Source: an uncultured Coriobacteriaceae bacterium (GTDB lineage: Bacteria > Actinomycetota > Coriobacteriia > Coriobacteriales > Coriobacteriaceae). From it: a stretch of DNA of 41,545 nt. Position 1 is the stretch's first letter. Each line of letters starts with the position of its first letter. Location: NCBI GenBank assembly GCA_944321435.1, contig CALULH010000026.1, positions 1 through 41,545 on the forward strand, in the 5' to 3' direction. The position numbers were made by a program, and so were the translations under genes. Under the pieces are notes generated by a model that saw only the letters and a program-made list of their open reading frames with translations, was not told the DNA's origin and made no database searches. Below are positions 8,723 through 19,572 of this stretch, in pieces.

Positions 8723-8842
8723 AGGATTTCGCGATGTCTTAGCCTTTCTTAGCGCCCAAAGGAATCTCAGCGAATGGTTATTAAAAAAGATGCCTCTTCT
8801 GGATACCTAGCACGGTCGAGTGAATATATCCCGTGGGCCTCG

Positions 8843-9394
8843 TCAGAAAGGATCTCGCTCATTTATTTTGCCTTCCACGATACGGCGCTTGTCGCGCCAG
8901 GTCATTCCTTTTGTCATGACAAGCTCATCAAGATGCTTGACACGATATTGTTCGATTGTGCATAATGCGCGAGCGGGAACACCAGCCACAACAGTATTGT
9001 TGGGAACGTCATGCGTAACCACCGCGCATGTGCCGACAATGCAATTGCTTCCGATTGTCACGCCCGGCATAATCATCGCGTTCATCCCGATGTGACAGTT
9101 GTCGCCAATTTCAACCTTGCCGAAGAGATCCAACGCAGCGTATCTCTCGGGCCACAAGTGCCGCAGCACCCAGACGCCGCCATCGTGGGTCGTGGTCTTC
9201 ACCCCCCCCGCTATGCGAACGTTGTTGCCAATCTTCACAAGATACGGCTCAGAACCGAAATCGAACCCGTTGAGAATCTCACAGCCCTCTCCCATCACGA
9301 GACCACGAGAACGGAGTATTTCAATCTTCTTCTTGTCCGAAAGTAGATGCCATTTTAGTTTCTCAATGATGCCCAAATGCCCTCTCACCACCAT
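8843..9394 (-). CDS. Left-handed beta-helix O-acetyltransferase
   Basis: A 183-residue acetyl-CoA-dependent acetyltransferase of the maltose/galactoside (LbetaH_MAT-like) group. Hexapeptide repeats run from about residue 50 (VKIGNNVRIAGG) to residue 145, with the active-site His region TTHDGGVW, then VEIGDNCHIGMNAMIMPGVTIG and VVAGVPARAL. A C-terminal helix follows. It probably O-acetylates a sugar in the capsule repeat. A run of eight G in the coding strand (9202-9209) sits in the IAGG segment and is a candidate slippage site; the frame is open in this copy. The ATG at 9394 has only a weak upstream purine site. Confidence 0.85.
   Translation of the reverse strand: MVVRGHLGIIEKLKWHLLSDKKKIEILRSRGLVMGEGCEILNGFDFGSEPYLVKIGNNVRIAGGVKTTTHDGGVWVLRHLWPERYAALDLFGKVEIGDNCHIGMNAMIMPGVTIGSNCIVGTCAVVTHDVPNNTVVAGVPARALCTIEQYRVKHLDELVMTKGMTWRDKRRIVEGKINERDPF
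9202..9209 (-). repeat. G8 homopolymer in acetyltransferase coding strand
   Basis: Eight consecutive G in the sense strand within the codons for Ala-Gly-Gly-Val near residue 64. A change of one base would truncate the enzyme. Confidence 0.85.
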
Positions 9395-9419
9395 TACGTC
9401 TCGTCAAATTAAACTTGAG

Positions 9420-9553
9420 CTAAATCCCCATCCGGATATATTCCTCTGAATTGCGACAACACGAGCGCGTCAGCGTCTGCATGTTTGCAAACGTCATAAC
9501 AAAGAGCGCATCGTCACACAGCGTATCCTCTATCTGACATTCAAAAACGCCGA
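9420..9553 (-). pseudogene. Unidentified short coding remnant
   Basis: Between two acetyltransferase genes a frame without a start codon reads VFECQIEDTLCDDALFVM, then TFANMQTLTRSCCRN, and stops at 9420. It looks like the C-terminal end of a protein and not like random sequence, but I do not recognise the family. It is probably what remains of a gene lost during decay of this part of the operon. Confidence 0.3.
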
Positions 9554-9569
9554 ATCCTCAGTGGATACA

Positions 9570-10010
9570 TCATTGGACGCCGGAAGCGCTCGAGGCAATC
9601 CAGCGAGAGCTAATCGAATCGAACCGCTTCACGACTCTAGCGGGGTTGCCAACCGCAAAACAGTATTCCGGAATACTTCGCGAGACCACCGACTAGGTCC
9701 CCACAATAACCTTCCTGCCGATACGGACTCCCGGAAAAATGACCACGTTGTTGCCAATCCATGCGCCATCGCATGCCTCCACGAACTCAACTTGAAGATG
9801 GCTTGAAAGATACGAAATCGGTGCAGAATCCAAGCCATGGTTGTAGTCGATAACGAACACCTCTGACGCTACCAACATGTCACAGTCTATTCGGACGCTT
9901 CCAACGCACTGAATTATTATGTTTCTTGTCACTCTTGCTTCTCTGCCAATACGAGCTCGGGAGCCTTGGGCAGAGAAGCGCTGCCGTAAGAATCCCAGCA
10001 GTAAAGTCAA
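9570..10010 (-). pseudogene. Hexapeptide acetyltransferase with in-frame stop
   Basis: Clear left-handed beta-helix acetyltransferase sequence: ARIGREARVTRNIIIQC, VIDYNHGLDSAPISYLS, then DGAWIGNNVVIFPGVRIGRK. It stops at TAG (9693-9695) after VIVGT, exactly where the family continues with a Gly and the last coil. Beyond the stop the same frame reads SVVSRSIPEYCFAVGNPARV and VKRFDS, the normal C-terminus, to a TGA at 9570-9572. The gene is thus interrupted by one nonsense codon. Its TTG start at 10010 overlaps the stop of the upstream fragment, which probably belongs to the same original gene. It is a sugar O-acetyltransferase by family and context, presumably inactive unless the stop is read through. 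Confidence 0.75.
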
Positions 10011-10210
10011 CCCCTCACGCCAATTGGCGCAGCTTCCTCACATGAAACGCGCTGTGGAAGTCTGAACCGTACCCTCCGTCCAAGCGATACCGTAGGAATC
10101 ACCCTACGAAACTTCACAGACTTGACAATGTTTTCAAATGCATCTTTCAGCCCAGAAATCAATAACTTGATCTTCCGCACAGTCGGGAAAACGATGCGGA
10201 TTGGAATCAA
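10007..10210 (-). pseudogene. Probable N-terminal fragment of the same acetyltransferase
   Basis: A 67-codon frame ends with VIPTVSLGRRVRFRLPQRV, which resembles the first beta-helix coils that normally precede the ARIGREARVTRN segment found in the next frame. Its stop overlaps the TTG of the downstream piece (TTGA). Frame decay of one gene is likelier than two coupled genes, but I cannot prove it by eye. No good ribosome site is visible at 10210. Confidence 0.4.
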
Positions 10211-10228
10211 TTCAAAAAAACGTAGGAA

Positions 10229-11038
10229 CTAACATCTTGGCGGTTGCCATCCCCACACGGCAGGAGAGTCGTAGGGACGATCCGGGTACGCACCATACTC
10301 AAGTCTTATGTCGAACCCGTTCTCAGCGATGAAGCGCTCGACGCGGTCTGCGAGTCTCTCCGGCCGCCCCGAGGAGATGTTGTAGATACCCGCACCGCTG
10401 TCGCCGGTAACAATATCCACCACCATCGAGCAGAACTCCGGATAGTCGAGGAAGTCGTACTGGTTCTGGCCCATGGTAAACGGGAAGGAGCTTTGCCCTG
10501 CTGCCGCAGCCTTGCAAATCTTGGAGAAGATTGATGAGCCGTAGGTTGCCTTGTCAACGATGTAATAGCCGCGCAACCACTGCAGTTCCGTCTCGGATTC
10601 CCTGCAGAGGAGCTCCGTCGCCTGGCGCAATGCGTTCTTGGCAATGCCGTACATGCTCTCGGGACTGCAGGGCGTTTCTGGCCTGATGCCACCCTCAAAA
10701 TAGCCGACCTCGTGCATGCTGCCCATAACGGCGATTCTACCGAGCGGAGAGTCGGCAAGCCTCTTGATAAGCTCGACGTGCTTCGGAAGGTCCTCAATGT
10801 GTGCGTCAGAGTTATGCTTGAAACCGTCTCTCCACGCGAGGTGGAGAACGCAGTCTGGCTCGTCCATCTCGAAGAAGGGGTCCGCCATCTCAAAGGCGCT
10901 CCCTTCGACCATGCGAATACCCTCACCCAGATGGTCGCCCCTCAGATCGACAGCGACGACGTCGTGCCCCCGCCGTACGAGCTCGTGGCAGATTCCTGAG
11001 CCGAGAAACCCATTTGCCCCTGTCACTGCGACCTTCAT
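10229..11038 (-). CDS. Extended SDR, dTDP-4-keto-6-deoxyhexose reductase/epimerase-like
   Basis: A 269-residue NAD(P)-dependent enzyme with the Rossmann motif TGANGFLGSG and the catalytic Tyr130/Lys134 in YGIAK. A Ser precedes them in VMGSMHE, and a short C-terminal substrate domain follows. It directly follows rfbC with an ATGA overlap (11035-11038), so it is translationally coupled to the dTDP-sugar genes. No canonical rfbD is present. This SDR is therefore the best candidate for the final 4-keto reduction, giving dTDP-L-rhamnose or its C4 epimer dTDP-6-deoxy-L-talose (Tll-type enzymes are similar in size). The product cannot be decided from sequence alone. Confidence 0.75.
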   Translation of the reverse strand: MKVAVTGANGFLGSGICHELVRRGHDVVAVDLRGDHLGEGIRMVEGSAFEMADPFFEMDEPDCVLHLAWRDGFKHNSDAHIEDLPKHVELIKRLADSPLGRIAVMGSMHEVGYFEGGIRPETPCSPESMYGIAKNALRQATELLCRESETELQWLRGYYIVDKATYGSSIFSKICKAAAAGQSSFPFTMGQNQYDFLDYPEFCSMVVDIVTGDSGAGIYNISSGRPERLADRVERFIAENGFDIRLEYGAYPDRPYDSPAVWGWQPPRC

Positions 11039-11634
11039 TCAACCCCTCCAAATTGTTCTTTGAAACTCATGTGCTTCTTGTCCTTATCCGATATCACCAA
11101 CCTGCCCCGGTCCAGAATGTCATCCCCCGGAAGCGCCGGCCACGCGATTCCAATTTCGGGGTCATCCCACATGAGCCCACCCTCGTCGTTAGGATGGTAG
11201 ACGTCGTCACACTTGTAGGCGAAGACGACGTTGTCGCTCAGCGCGAGAAACCCATGAGCAAACCCGCGTGGGATGAAGAACTGCCTGCGGTTCTCGGCGG
11301 AGAGGACGACGCCCTCCCACTTTCCAAAGGTCGGGCTACCCGGCCGCAAATCGACCCCAACATCGAACACCGTTCCACAGATAACCCGGACGAGTTTACT
11401 CTGCGGATGGTTGATTTGAAAGTGAAGGCCCCTGAGGACCCCCAATGAACTCGAGGACTGATTGTCCTGAACGAAGTCAACTTCGATGCCGCCAGCCCTG
11501 AAGTCCGAGACCTTGTACGTCTCCATGAAGCTCCCACGTGCATCCCCGTAGCTCCTGACATCCACAATTTTCACGCCTTCAATGGAGGTATCTGTGAATG
11601 TGAAGTTCCCGCTATCGATGCGTTTGCCTTTCAT
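11035..11634 (-). CDS. rfbC: dTDP-4-dehydrorhamnose 3,5-epimerase
   Basis: RmlC/RfbC cupin enzyme, 199 residues; it epimerises dTDP-4-keto-6-deoxy-D-glucose at C3 and C5. Family blocks are visible: DVRSYGDARGSFMETY, FVQDNQSSSSLGVLRGLHFQ with the catalytic His71, VFDVGVDLR with its Asp, and FFIPRGFAHGFLAL. The ATG at 11634 has GGGAG 6 nt upstream. A longer open frame to 11856 lies antiparallel inside rfbB sequence and has no similarity. It follows rfbB after 10 nt. Confidence 0.96.
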   Translation of the reverse strand: MKGKRIDSGNFTFTDTSIEGVKIVDVRSYGDARGSFMETYKVSDFRAGGIEVDFVQDNQSSSSLGVLRGLHFQINHPQSKLVRVICGTVFDVGVDLRPGSPTFGKWEGVVLSAENRRQFFIPRGFAHGFLALSDNVVFAYKCDDVYHPNDEGGLMWDDPEIGIAWPALPGDDILDRGRLVISDKDKKHMSFKEQFGGVE

Positions 11635-11644
11635 CGTCAACTCC

Positions 11645-13547
<1,903 letters not shown>

Positions 13548-13595
13548 ATTGGTACCTCCATCCGATTGGTAAGATATGCGCTCTAGCAAGTTCCG

Positions 13596-15035
13596 CTACC
13601 CAGCCTTCTCAACGTTCTTTCCGCGATATATCTTGGCAGCAGCAATGATGCCAACGATTGCGAGGAGCGCGCAAGCAAGGTAACGGATTGTCGCAAGTTG
13701 GTAGAAAACCAAACCGAGCATAATCAGACAAATAACAACGAGTGTGACAACGAAGATGAGACGATCATTGTAGACAGGAGTCTTTCTACCCTCCTCTGCC
13801 GCAGCCCGCTGTGCCCAGAGATACTGGGGTAGCACGAGCGAGACGTATCCGACAAGCGTCACCCAAGCGGCAACCTTGTAACCGAAAACCGGGATGAGTG
13901 TAAGGTTGAGCACGATGTTGACCACCGCCGCGGCTACAGCGGAAAACATGATGTACTTTGTCCGATGATGGTAGACGAGGACGTTGGAATACATGTTCGA
14001 GACAGACGTTAAAAAGACCCCCGCTGCAATGGGAGGCATAATGTCCAGAGCTATCATGTACTCCTCGGTAGCAAGGACTCGGATTATCTCGGGCCCGAGC
14101 CAAGAGATGACCACTGAAACGGCACCGAACCCCATAAGGAGCTGAAGCGAGGTTCTGCGGATGCCTCGATGTCCCTCTTCCTCAATGTGCTGGTAAAGGT
14201 AGGGTATGAAGGAGGAGTTGATAGCAGTCCACACGAATGTCGAAATCGTGCTCGCAGAGTACAGCGTGCCATAGATGCCCGCCTCACTCTGGCCCACCAT
14301 GTTCGCGATGAGTACCCTGTCGGAGACACCCAGCACCTGACTTGCGATGGAGTAACCTATAAGTGGCAGGCTGAGCGAAAGGGAGTACCTCCAATACCGC
14401 GCGTCGAAGAAGGTCCTACCTCTGGCCATGGTAACCAACCATGCAACGGTGCAGAATCCATAAACGACCGAATAGTTCCCGAAGAGTCTGCCCTCTGCAA
14501 TGGAGTCCGATCCCATCGAGCCGAGCTTTAGCACAACTGCCACAGAAAGTGCAGTCGCTGCAACCGCCTCAATGACGGTCAAAAGCGAGGCGAGACGATA
14601 CTTATACTCATACCGTTGCCTCAACGTCCAGAAGTCCCAAGCTGGGCTCACCAGAAACCCGACAAGCATGAGCCCCATAAGATGCGGAGGGAGCCCCGTG
14701 AAAGAAGACCAGAAGTCGGGTGCGGCGAAATAGATGCCCGCCAGGAGCAATGCCATGAGAGACGTGAGCGAGAGCACCGATGACTCGTACTTGTCACGCT
14801 CGTCTGCGAATTCCTTCATCGCAAGGGAATATCCTCCCGAGGAGAGCGCCAGTGTTGCAACCACACTGATCATCGAAAACCAAGAATTATACAGGCTCAC
14901 GACGCCAATCTCCGCAGTCGACATGATGCGCGTGAAGATCGGCATAGAGACGACCGCAAGTCCCCTAGAGAACACGCTGGCAAACGTGAAGGCAACGGCA
15001 GACTTCGCCTCACGACCAACCTTTTTCTTATTCAA
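13596..15035 (-). CDS. wzx: Wzx-type polysaccharide flippase
   Basis: A 479-residue Polysacc_synt/MATE-like membrane protein with about 14 hydrophobic segments. The N-terminus (KSAVAFTFASVFSRGLAV) is typical of the family. It should flip the undecaprenyl-linked repeat unit to the outer face of the membrane. The start is TTG at 15035 with GGTGGA 4 nt upstream. The position between the glycosyltransferases/Wzy and the nucleotide-sugar genes is normal for a Wzx/Wzy capsule operon. Confidence 0.9.
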   Translation of the reverse strand: MNKKKVGREAKSAVAFTFASVFSRGLAVVSMPIFTRIMSTAEIGVVSLYNSWFSMISVVATLALSSGGYSLAMKEFADERDKYESSVLSLTSLMALLLAGIYFAAPDFWSSFTGLPPHLMGLMLVGFLVSPAWDFWTLRQRYEYKYRLASLLTVIEAVAATALSVAVVLKLGSMGSDSIAEGRLFGNYSVVYGFCTVAWLVTMARGRTFFDARYWRYSLSLSLPLIGYSIASQVLGVSDRVLIANMVGQSEAGIYGTLYSASTISTFVWTAINSSFIPYLYQHIEEEGHRGIRRTSLQLLMGFGAVSVVISWLGPEIIRVLATEEYMIALDIMPPIAAGVFLTSVSNMYSNVLVYHHRTKYIMFSAVAAAVVNIVLNLTLIPVFGYKVAAWVTLVGYVSLVLPQYLWAQRAAAEEGRKTPVYNDRLIFVVTLVVICLIMLGLVFYQLATIRYLACALLAIVGIIAAAKIYRGKNVEKAG

Positions 15036-15069
15036 CTATTCCACCTTCAAAATCTATGTATGAAGAAAT

Positions 15070-15996
15070 CTATTGCATGAAGCGGCTAACCCAGCTCCGA
15101 ACCGAATAGTACTCAACATCAGCTAACTCGTATGGACGGAAGGGCCTATTAATGAAGTCAGAGAGGGCGTCAATGTCAGGCTTAGCCAAATCAAGGATGA
15201 AGACATTGCCGCTTTCATAGAACGGCGCGTCGGCAACATGTTTATTGGTCGTCACGAGCTTCTTCCCAAGGAAGAGGGCCTCCATAACTCGCATGGAGAA
15301 ACCGAACTGCCCCTCTTGGGCGATATCGAGTAATGCAACGGAACTTTCTGCCAGTCTGAGGTAGTCCGCATAACCAATATACTCGCTCGTGAAGAACACA
15401 TCAGTGTCAAGGTCGTCTGGCTTGTGATCGCCCACGACAATAGCATTTACCTTTGCCCCGGCATCACGCAGATGGGCCACGGCACGGAAAATGTCCTCGA
15501 CGCGATCCTTCGCCTTTCCGATAAACATCACATCGCTGTTAATATCACACTCAGGAAGATTCAGCTTGGGATCATACATTATTGTGTTGAACTTCAACCC
15601 ATAACGCGCACAAATCCCCTCGTCATAGGAATAGTACGAGAAGCCGTGCCGCTCCGCATTCTCCTTCAGCGAAATGAAGGAACTCTTGCCGTAGTCAATA
15701 TTCCATCCGTAGAGGTACAGCTCAGCACTAGAGTTCATCCTCGAAATCTCGCCGAGAAGCTTTGCGTCCAACAAGCAACAATAATCGAGAACCACAATTT
15801 TACCGAATTGCGGAAGCCGCTCGTACCAATCCCCATAGAAGCTTTGCTGTGATAAGCCGAGCTTCCTTCTAACCAGTCTAATCTTAGACTTGAATGAGGT
15901 GCAGCCTTGATAAAGCGAGGCGATCTCGATGTCCGGATCTTGGAACCATGGGAAAAAATACATGTCGGCGTTGGCGGTCAGAACAAGCGTCTTCAT
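15070..15996 (-). CDS. Putative glycosyltransferase
   Basis: A 308-residue soluble protein with a GT-B-like plan. The first half has alternating beta strands (TLVLTANADMYFFPW; GKIVVLDYC). The second half includes SDVMFIGKAKDRVEDI and SMRVMEALFLGKKLVTTN, which resembles the Glu-containing donor-binding helix of CgeB- or capsule-type glycosyltransferases. No closer family was recognised. It overlaps the wzy stop by ATGA (15993-15996), so it is coupled to it, which supports a role in building the repeat unit. Retention mechanism and sugar are unknown. Confidence 0.65.
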   Translation of the reverse strand: MKTLVLTANADMYFFPWFQDPDIEIASLYQGCTSFKSKIRLVRRKLGLSQQSFYGDWYERLPQFGKIVVLDYCCLLDAKLLGEISRMNSSAELYLYGWNIDYGKSSFISLKENAERHGFSYYSYDEGICARYGLKFNTIMYDPKLNLPECDINSDVMFIGKAKDRVEDIFRAVAHLRDAGAKVNAIVVGDHKPDDLDTDVFFTSEYIGYADYLRLAESSVALLDIAQEGQFGFSMRVMEALFLGKKLVTTNKHVADAPFYESGNVFILDLAKPDIDALSDFINRPFRPYELADVEYYSVRSWVSRFMQ

Positions 15997-17345
15997 CGGC
16001 TGGCACCTCGCTTCGAGCTATGGCTCCCCTCTCTCGCCAATGGCCATCCCCGGCCAATCGCGATATACATGGGAATCATCAACAAACTGGGATATAACAA
16101 ATGCGTCTGAGAAGCAGTTGTATTGAGGAACAGCAATATGAATAAAGTTGATGACAGTAGGGGGCAGCCTGATAATACGGGATAGAAAACCATCAACATA
16201 ACGAGCGCCCATCCAATTACTCCATAAGTAGCACCATACTGGAAAAAGCTCGCTGCAACCGGTCTCCCACCCATGCTCTCTGCAAGAGAACGCAACGCGT
16301 CAGATCCAACTCCGAGAGGATGTTCAACGATTGACTCCAAGCTCGCCTGAATCATGATCATCCTGGGAGCACCTGTTCCTTTAGAAAGGTCGATCCCTTG
16401 TCCTCCACCCGAAATCTTCTGAAGAATTTGAGTATAAAAGACACTTTCGGTGCCATTAAAAGACCAGTCAATCATTAGCACAATGGCGATAACAACGATT
16501 GCAATGCCAAGAATCCCCTTTGCGCTCATCCGCGTTTCTTTGTTTCGTCTAAACAGATAGAAGAGTACAACCAACAACATCCCCAGGTAACCGGTTGTCG
16601 ACTGACACGTTATAAGAGCAAGAAGAATTATTACTATAGACAGCTTCCAGCCTCGCTTTGATTTCCACTGAATTCGGTCATTCCAGAACAGAAGCAAGAA
16701 TAGGGCGGAATTCAGCACAACCTGGTATTTTCCTGGTTCGGTAAAAATGCCTGTATTGCGCGATGCATGGAGATCGGACCAACTATAAAGCAACATACCA
16801 TGACCATAGTGCTGGACACCCCAAGGCGGCGTACCCTCATAGTCTGTCGGAAACACTGGCATCAGCAAATCGCGAAACGAAGGAAAGGCCAGAAGCAACG
16901 CCCACATCACGACGCTGATTGAAGCGAGCACAACGACAGCATTAATCCAACGGTGCAAAAAATTCTTATAGTCACAGCAAATTGCCATCTGAGTACAGAC
17001 AACACATGCTGCAAACCCAAGAAATGCTTCTATTCCAACACCGCCAACTAAAGACCTGGTTTCAAAGGTGTTGATAAGAAGCAATGTAATAAAGCAGATT
17101 CCATAAGAATCGCGATACCTGCTACTAAACAACACGCAGAAGATAAAACATCCGAGCATGATTCCATAAAGCGCAGTTCCTCCATAAACAAACATGAGAG
17201 AGCTTCCTGGGACCAAAAGCATAAGATAGATTAAAAAATACTGGAGGACCGCGCGGCGACGAGACGTATGCTCGCAAGAAAGAACAGCTTGCGATTTTTC
17301 TTTTACAACCTGCGATGTCATTGTTGATGCTACACGTACCCTCAT
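15993..17345 (-). CDS. wzy: Wzy-like O-antigen/capsule polymerase
   Basis: A 450-residue protein with about 11-12 membrane segments and one large extracytoplasmic loop (roughly residues 165-205, around FPTDYEGTPPWGVQHYG) including ASRNTGIFTEPGKYQ. This architecture and the short Wzy_C-like block HPLGVGSDAL support a polymerase that joins repeat units outside the membrane. Wzy proteins diverge fast, so the call rests on topology and context. The ATG at 17345 forms an ATGA overlap with the upstream glycosyltransferase. GC is a little lower than in the core genes. Confidence 0.8.
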   Translation of the reverse strand: MRVRVASTMTSQVVKEKSQAVLSCEHTSRRRAVLQYFLIYLMLLVPGSSLMFVYGGTALYGIMLGCFIFCVLFSSRYRDSYGICFITLLLINTFETRSLVGGVGIEAFLGFAACVVCTQMAICCDYKNFLHRWINAVVVLASISVVMWALLLAFPSFRDLLMPVFPTDYEGTPPWGVQHYGHGMLLYSWSDLHASRNTGIFTEPGKYQVVLNSALFLLLFWNDRIQWKSKRGWKLSIVIILLALITCQSTTGYLGMLLVVLFYLFRRNKETRMSAKGILGIAIVVIAIVLMIDWSFNGTESVFYTQILQKISGGGQGIDLSKGTGAPRMIMIQASLESIVEHPLGVGSDALRSLAESMGGRPVAASFFQYGATYGVIGWALVMLMVFYPVLSGCPLLSSTLFILLFLNTTASQTHLLYPSLLMIPMYIAIGRGWPLAREGSHSSKRGASR

Positions 17346-18436
17346 TTCCAATCACCGCCTGGTCTGCCGAAGATATAACTCTCCCATTGGCTCCCCACCC
17401 GATCGGCGCTCAGCAATTCTCGAATCTTAATCGCATTTCTTGACAGTTCATTCGCATAATCTTCGTCGTCAACTATACGGAGCAGTGCATTCGCCAAGGA
17501 CGTGTCATCATCGATCTCAACAAGCATTCCGTTAACACCGTCTATAATGAACTCTTCAGCGCCTCCACCTCCGCACCGCGTTGCTACAGACGGAACCCCC
17601 ATGGCCATCGACTCGATTAGCGCATTAGGCATACCCTCGAATCGCGAAGACAGAACGAATGCTCGAGAGTTGCATATAGATTCGACCGCTTGTTTGCTGA
17701 ACCCCATAAAATCGACTCGCTCTCCGATACCCAGCGACTCGGCGAGCTGCTTAAGATTTTCCTCACGAGGCCCTGTTCCGAAAATCTCCAAACGTAATGA
17801 AGGATGCACCTTGTGAACCAGCGCAAAAGCCCTGAGTGTCATCTCATGATTTTTTTGTTCTACCAATCGGCCGGAAGTAGTAATGACATTGCGTCGAACA
17901 CCATGACAAACTTCGGGAAGCAAAGGGGATAGAGGATTCGGAATTACCTTTCCTTTTTCTTGAATATTACGTGGGAACGCTTCTTTCTGGCTCTGAAGCT
18001 GAAATATCACCCCAGCAGCACGCCCATACACACGATTGCGCACAAGCTCAAGTGCTCGATTTCCATTGAAATCCTCCGAAGGGACATTCCTTACCGATAC
18101 GTAGACGTCGTTCGGCAATCCAAAACAGGCCGCAATGGTTATCAGATTCTGATTGGGCATAAAAGACAGAAATTTTGCCTCAGGGAATCTCTTTGCAATT
18201 CTTCGGATTGCAAAGGTTTGGCCGGCTGCATCGTTCCGCCCCTCGTTACAAGTAAGCATAAGCTTGACACCTTTAGGCAAATCATATGCCAAGCGATTCT
18301 CTTTTGTGATGCACACGGTAAAACGATAGCCATGCTGCACAAAGTAGCGGGACAACTCTACAGCAACCCGCTGAGCCCCTCCACCGGCCATGAATGGATC
18401 GACAAAAATAATATGACCCGCTTTGACTGAACTCAT
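17342..18436 (-). CDS. GT4-family glycosyltransferase
   Basis: A 364-residue retaining GT-B enzyme. The N-terminal acceptor domain starts with IIFVDPFMAGGGAQRVAVEL. The C-terminal donor domain has TSGRLVEQKNHEMTLRAF, the GTGPREENLK loop and the E-x7-E block SRFEGMPNALIESMAMGVP. It would transfer one sugar of the repeat unit at the cytoplasmic membrane face. It overlaps its neighbours by 1 and 4 nt on either side (TAATG and ATGA), so the three are tightly coupled. The donor sugar cannot be read from sequence. Confidence 0.9.
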   Translation of the reverse strand: MSSVKAGHIIFVDPFMAGGGAQRVAVELSRYFVQHGYRFTVCITKENRLAYDLPKGVKLMLTCNEGRNDAAGQTFAIRRIAKRFPEAKFLSFMPNQNLITIAACFGLPNDVYVSVRNVPSEDFNGNRALELVRNRVYGRAAGVIFQLQSQKEAFPRNIQEKGKVIPNPLSPLLPEVCHGVRRNVITTSGRLVEQKNHEMTLRAFALVHKVHPSLRLEIFGTGPREENLKQLAESLGIGERVDFMGFSKQAVESICNSRAFVLSSRFEGMPNALIESMAMGVPSVATRCGGGGAEEFIIDGVNGMLVEIDDDTSLANALLRIVDDEDYANELSRNAIKIRELLSADRVGSQWESYIFGRPGGDWK

Positions 18437-19572
18437 TAGTTTGCTTTCTTTTGCTCGGAAAAAGCCAAGGCACTACGGTACACATCGGCCAGCTCAGTGC
18501 GCAAATATTGAATATTGTACGTTGAATTAGCTATTTCCCTTGGAATAGCCTCGCTTCTTAATGCCGTTCCATTCAGCAATTCAACAACTACGTCTGTCCA
18601 TTTCTCCGGGCTATCAAGCTCAAGGATGGTGCAGTTGTCCTTGCAGAGAACAGCATGAGGGTTAACATGGCTAGAAACAACCAGAGGGAGCCCACTTGCC
18701 TGAGCCTCAATAAGTGTAAGCGGAATTCCCTCATATAATGAAGGAAATAACAGGATATCCATTGCTGAATAGTATGGTGCGACGTCACTCACATTTGAAA
18801 GAAAACGAACGTTATCTGATAATCCTAATTTGGCAACTTGAGCCTCAATCTGTCCCCTCAATTCACCATCACCGACAAGAACAAGTACCGTGTTCGGAAT
18901 ACGTTGCACAAGATAATAAAAGCAACGCACTAAGAATGCATGATTCTTCACAGCGCTGAATCGACCAACGTGGCCAATCACAAATGCACTCTGGTCAATA
19001 GATAATTCTCTTCGTATTGTCAATCGAGATGATTTCCTAAAGCGAAAACGCTCTAAATCGACCGCATTTGGAATAACGCGACTGTCAGCATCATGTCTCC
19101 AGTGCTTACCGTAAAGCCAGGATCCTGCTTCCTCGGAGCAGGCAAGATATATGTCAGCGTGCTTCCAGATTGAGTGGCACATCATATCCTTTGCGAGAGA
19201 TCGTACTCCCTTTCCATTCGAGGTATTGTGACTGTGAGCTATGGTTGCTAGACCATGCCTCTTAGCGGACCTTAAATATAGACTTGCTGTGGACCGAGAA
19301 TGACCATGAATAATGTCATATTCCCTATGTGCTGAAAAGAATGCATCCCACTTACGCTCATACCTTCGAAAGTTTAAGTATGTTGGAGTCGGAAATTGAT
19401 AAAGTTTAGATCCCATATCCTGAATGGGGTTTTTATAAAAGTCACAATCATCATGATCGACAGCAAAATCAAATTGGAATTCGGTCCCTTGCAGTATCTT
19501 ACTAGAATTAAATGCAAAAGCCTGAACACCACCAGCATCAAGGCTGCCAATCATCTGGAGAATCTTAATCAC
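18436..19572 (-). CDS. GT4-family glycosyltransferase (capsular type)
   Basis: A 378-residue GT-B enzyme starting IKILQMIGSLDAGGVQAF, with HGHSRSTASLYLR in the first domain. The donor site blocks are GHVGRFSAVKNHAFLV, LVGDGELRG and PSLYEGIPLTLIEAQASGLP (E-x7-E). The beginning is typical of EpsF/CapM-like capsule glycosyltransferases. Its start is a GTG sharing GTGA with the upstream stop. It is part of the contiguous transferase set that builds the lipid-linked repeat. Confidence 0.9.
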   Translation of the reverse strand: MIKILQMIGSLDAGGVQAFAFNSSKILQGTEFQFDFAVDHDDCDFYKNPIQDMGSKLYQFPTPTYLNFRRYERKWDAFFSAHREYDIIHGHSRSTASLYLRSAKRHGLATIAHSHNTSNGKGVRSLAKDMMCHSIWKHADIYLACSEEAGSWLYGKHWRHDADSRVIPNAVDLERFRFRKSSRLTIRRELSIDQSAFVIGHVGRFSAVKNHAFLVRCFYYLVQRIPNTVLVLVGDGELRGQIEAQVAKLGLSDNVRFLSNVSDVAPYYSAMDILLFPSLYEGIPLTLIEAQASGLPLVVSSHVNPHAVLCKDNCTILELDSPEKWTDVVVELLNGTALRSEAIPREIANSTYNIQYLRTELADVYRSALAFSEQKKAN

